A DNA stretch of 64,000 nucleotides, from NCBI GenBank assembly GCA_934643455.1, contig CAKUBV010000001.1:124001-188000 (forward strand). The letters run 5' to 3'. This document shows positions 62,358 to 64,000 of this stretch, piece by piece. Each line of letters starts with the position of its first letter. The stretch's first letter is position 1. The notes below the pieces were generated by a model. The model made no database searches. It was not told where the DNA came from and saw only the letters and a program-made list of their open reading frames with translations. Origin of the DNA: Candidatus Proelusimicrobium excrementi. GTDB lineage: Bacteria > Elusimicrobiota > Elusimicrobia > Elusimicrobiales > Elusimicrobiaceae. A program made the position numbers and the translations under genes.

Positions 62358-63096
62358 ACTGCTGTTTTCTCCTCTTGAGTCTTTTTTTCTTGGTTTCGCT
62401 TGTTTTGAGAGGTCTATTATCAAGCAAGTCCGGCCTTAATTTTTTTGTAATTTTTAAAGCCTCTTTTAACTTCCACTCTTCAATTTCTTTATGATTCCCG
62501 CTTAAGAGCACGGCGGGGACTTTTCTTCTCCTCCAAACTTCCGGCCTTGTGTACTGCGGCGCTTCAAGGAGGTTATCCTCAAAACTTTCTTTCGCGGTTA
62601 CGTCGTCTTTTGCGAAAGTGCCCGGCTGGAGCCTGGTTACGGCGTCTATCATGACGCAAGCGGCAAGTTCGCCGCCGGTAAGGATAAAGTCGCCTAAAGA
62701 GACTTCCAAGTCAATTTCAGGGTAGATTCTCGCGTCTACGCCTTCGTAATGCCCGCAAACAAAAATAATGTGTTTTTCCTTAGCCAGTTCTTTAGCCAGC
62801 TTTTGGTTAAACGTTTTGCCGCGCGGGCTTGTCATAACAACCAAAGGATTCGTCCCTTCCGGGGCTTGCTTCTTTAATTGTTTTATGGCCTTATATAGCG
62901 GTTCGGCTTTCATTAGCATTCCGGCCCCGCCGCCGTATGGCCTGTCATCGACAGTCTTATGTTTATCTTTAGCAAATATTCTCGGGTTTAAATACCCTAT
63001 TTCTATTACGCCTTTGCGCCTTGTCCTGCCAAGTATGCTGCTTGAAAGATAAGGTTCCATAACTTCCGGAAAAAGGGTAATAATGTCAACTTTCAT
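62344..63096 (-). CDS. trmD: tRNA (guanine37-N1)-methyltransferase TrmD
   Basis: A 250-residue SPOUT methyltransferase: MKVDIITLFPEVMEPYL, DDRPYGGGAGMLMK, VCGHYEGVDAR and LGDFILTGGELAA, with a C-terminal helical domain (RPEVWRRRKVPAVLLSGNHKEIEEW). It methylates G37 of tRNAs to prevent frameshifting. The C-terminus is unusually basic. The start overlaps the khpA stop by 1 nt. Confidence 0.97.
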   Translation of the reverse strand: MKVDIITLFPEVMEPYLSSSILGRTRRKGVIEIGYLNPRIFAKDKHKTVDDRPYGGGAGMLMKAEPLYKAIKQLKKQAPEGTNPLVVMTSPRGKTFNQKLAKELAKEKHIIFVCGHYEGVDARIYPEIDLEVSLGDFILTGGELAACVMIDAVTRLQPGTFAKDDVTAKESFEDNLLEAPQYTRPEVWRRRKVPAVLLSGNHKEIEEWKLKEALKITKKLRPDLLDNRPLKTSETKKKRLKRRKQQYEHE

Positions 63097-63326
63097 TAGT
63101 CTTCCAGTTTAAGGGAAACCTTTTTATTCGCTTTTGCGGCCGCGGCGCTGAGCACCGTCCTTACCGCTTTTATAATACAGCCGTCTTTGCCTATAACCTT
63201 GCCTTTATCGGAAGGATCGACTTTGGCCGTAAGATAAACATTGTTTTGTTCTTCTTTCGCTTCCACCAGCACGCTGTCTTTCTTCGTTGCCAGGGAAGTA
63301 AGCAGGAATATTGCCATTTCTTTCAT
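63096..63326 (-). CDS. khpA: KH-domain RNA-binding protein KhpA
   Basis: A 76-residue single KH domain with the GxxG loop in VIGKDGCIIKAVRTVLSAAAAK. KhpA (YlqC) usually sits between rpsP and rimM; here trmD follows immediately and rimM is absent. It would bind RNA, often with KhpB. Confidence 0.92.
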   Translation of the reverse strand: MKEMAIFLLTSLATKKDSVLVEAKEEQNNVYLTAKVDPSDKGKVIGKDGCIIKAVRTVLSAAAAKANKKVSLKLED

Positions 63327-63355
63327 AAGAACACCTTTATATTAAAGGCAGGCAA

Positions 63356-63598
63356 TTATTTGCTTGCTTTTTTGATTAAAGAGGCCACGGTCTTTGACGG
63401 TATCGCGCCGACTTTTACCCAATGGTTTACTCTTTCAAGGTCGAGCTTAATCTGCTCGCTTTCTTTTACGCAGGGATTGAACGTCCCAAGTACTTCTTTA
63501 GCCTGAGAACCAACCGCGCTTCTTTTTTCCGCAGCCACTACCCTGTATTGGGGTTGGGTGCGTTTGCCGGTTCTCTGGAGTCTGATTACTACTGCCAT
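63356..63598 (-). CDS. rpsP: 30S ribosomal protein S16
   Basis: An 80-residue S16: MAVVIRLQRTGKRTQPQYRVVAAEKRSAVGSQAKEVLGTFNP pattern, ending in VASLIKKASK. It follows AAAAGGAGATAAAA. First ribosomal gene of the rpsP-khpA-trmD-rplS run. Confidence 0.97.
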   Translation of the reverse strand: MAVVIRLQRTGKRTQPQYRVVAAEKRSAVGSQAKEVLGTFNPCVKESEQIKLDLERVNHWVKVGAIPSKTVASLIKKASK

Positions 63599-63652
63599 TT
63601 TTATCTCCTTTTATTTGCCGTTTTAAACAGAAGACGGCAAATCTTATTTTGT

Positions 63653-64000
63653 TTAAATCGATGTTTCGGCCGCGGCGCGTATATCAGATAACGCTTTTTT
63701 TATATCGCTTTGCCCGAATACGGCGTTCCCCGCCACTAAGGCGTCCGCGCCAGCTTTTACGGCTGCCGAGGCCGTTTCTGCGTTAATGCCGCCGTCAACT
63801 TCAAGCCAAACAGGCCTGCCCGTTTGGGTTATTATATTCCTTACGGCCGATATCTGAGCGGGGCTTGAAGGCAAAAACTTTTGCCCGCCGAAGCCGGGAT
63901 AAACGCTCATAACCAAAATCAAATCAATTAAATCCGCAAAAGGCATAAGCTCTTTAACCGGGGTATCGGGCTTTATTGACACGCCGCATTTTAAACCGCG
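63653..64000 (-). CDS. rpe: ribulose-phosphate 3-epimerase, 5'-truncated by window
   Basis: The C-terminal part of the enzyme, open to the window edge. GVSIKPDTPV, ILVMSVYPGFGGQKFLP, EVDGGINAETAS and GADALVAGNAVFG are family motifs, including a catalytic Asp in VDGG and phosphate-binding GN. It interconverts ribulose and xylulose 5-phosphate, linking to the transketolase at 10.8 kb. It lies 54 bp upstream of rpsP. Confidence 0.92.
   Translation of the reverse strand, partial: RGLKCGVSIKPDTPVKELMPFADLIDLILVMSVYPGFGGQKFLPSSPAQISAVRNIITQTGRPVWLEVDGGINAETASAAVKAGADALVAGNAVFGQSDIKKALSDIRAAAETSI

Noticed and set aside
62358..62423. Longer N-terminus for ribosomal protein L19
   Set aside because: The extra 22 residues are encoded inside trmD, do not resemble L19, and the start at 62357 has a good ribosome site.

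Overview
The window looks like a chromosomal segment of a diderm (Gram-negative-type) fermentative bacterium. Outer-membrane beta-barrels (a TpsB transporter and a Slam-like protein), an OmpA-type lipoprotein and an AsmA-like protein imply an outer membrane. FeoAB, an ADP-forming acyl-CoA synthetase, transketolase, GAPDH and PGK fit an anaerobic sugar fermenter. The cysteine-rich secreted proteins, together with the TPS giant adhesin, remind me of gut Elusimicrobiota, but that placement is inference and no search was run. No tRNA, rRNA or CRISPR array was seen.

Layout. 1-5.9 kb: the tail half of a prophage or GTA-like particle, including a tail-assembly chaperone with a canonical -1 slippery heptamer and a very short tape-measure protein; no head, terminase or integrase genes are in view. 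6-13.7 kb: FeoAB iron transporter, ankyrin-repeat protein, M42 peptidase, transketolase, PPC-domain protein. 15.5-25.6 kb: ADP-forming acyl-CoA synthetase diverging from a run that holds a Na/Pi transporter, DUF1232 protein, AsmA-like protein, double-PC4 protein, membrane Ser/Thr kinase and PP2C phosphatase. 25.7-27.7 kb: groES-groEL. 28.8-34.9 kb: two NlpE-like lipoproteins, an LTA-synthase-type sulfatase, a K+/H+ antiporter, and lemA-htpX. 35.1-37.9 kb: a Slam-like outer-membrane protein with a TbpB-like cargo gene, preceded by a candidate structured RNA. 38-39.5 kb: MsrAB and a DUF486 protein. 39.6-54.7 kb: OmpA lipoprotein, TpsB and a 4306-residue TpsA adhesin. 56-58.7 kb: gap-pgk-secG. 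58.8-59.8 kb: an unknown secreted protein. 61.9-64 kb, minus strand: rpe (cut), rpsP, khpA, trmD, rplS.

The most unusual content lies between these operons. Four times in 64 kb (14.4, 28.1, 55.4 and 61.0 kb) the same module recurs: AT-rich palindromic repeats, a TTGACT-(poly T)-GATAAATT promoter whose T tract varies from 6 to 12, a leader closed by a stem whose sequence changes but whose pairing is kept, and then a short secreted cysteine-rich protein with a TRTCC...WSxW...C.C motif. One copy is broken by two frameshifts and has the shortest T tract. Around these modules, and once near the Slam locus, are eight copies of a 130-140 bp long inverted repeat with interchangeable central hairpins, and five copies of a roughly 60 bp double-hairpin element. 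I regard this repeat-promoter-cysteine-rich-protein module as the best candidate for an undescribed system in the window.
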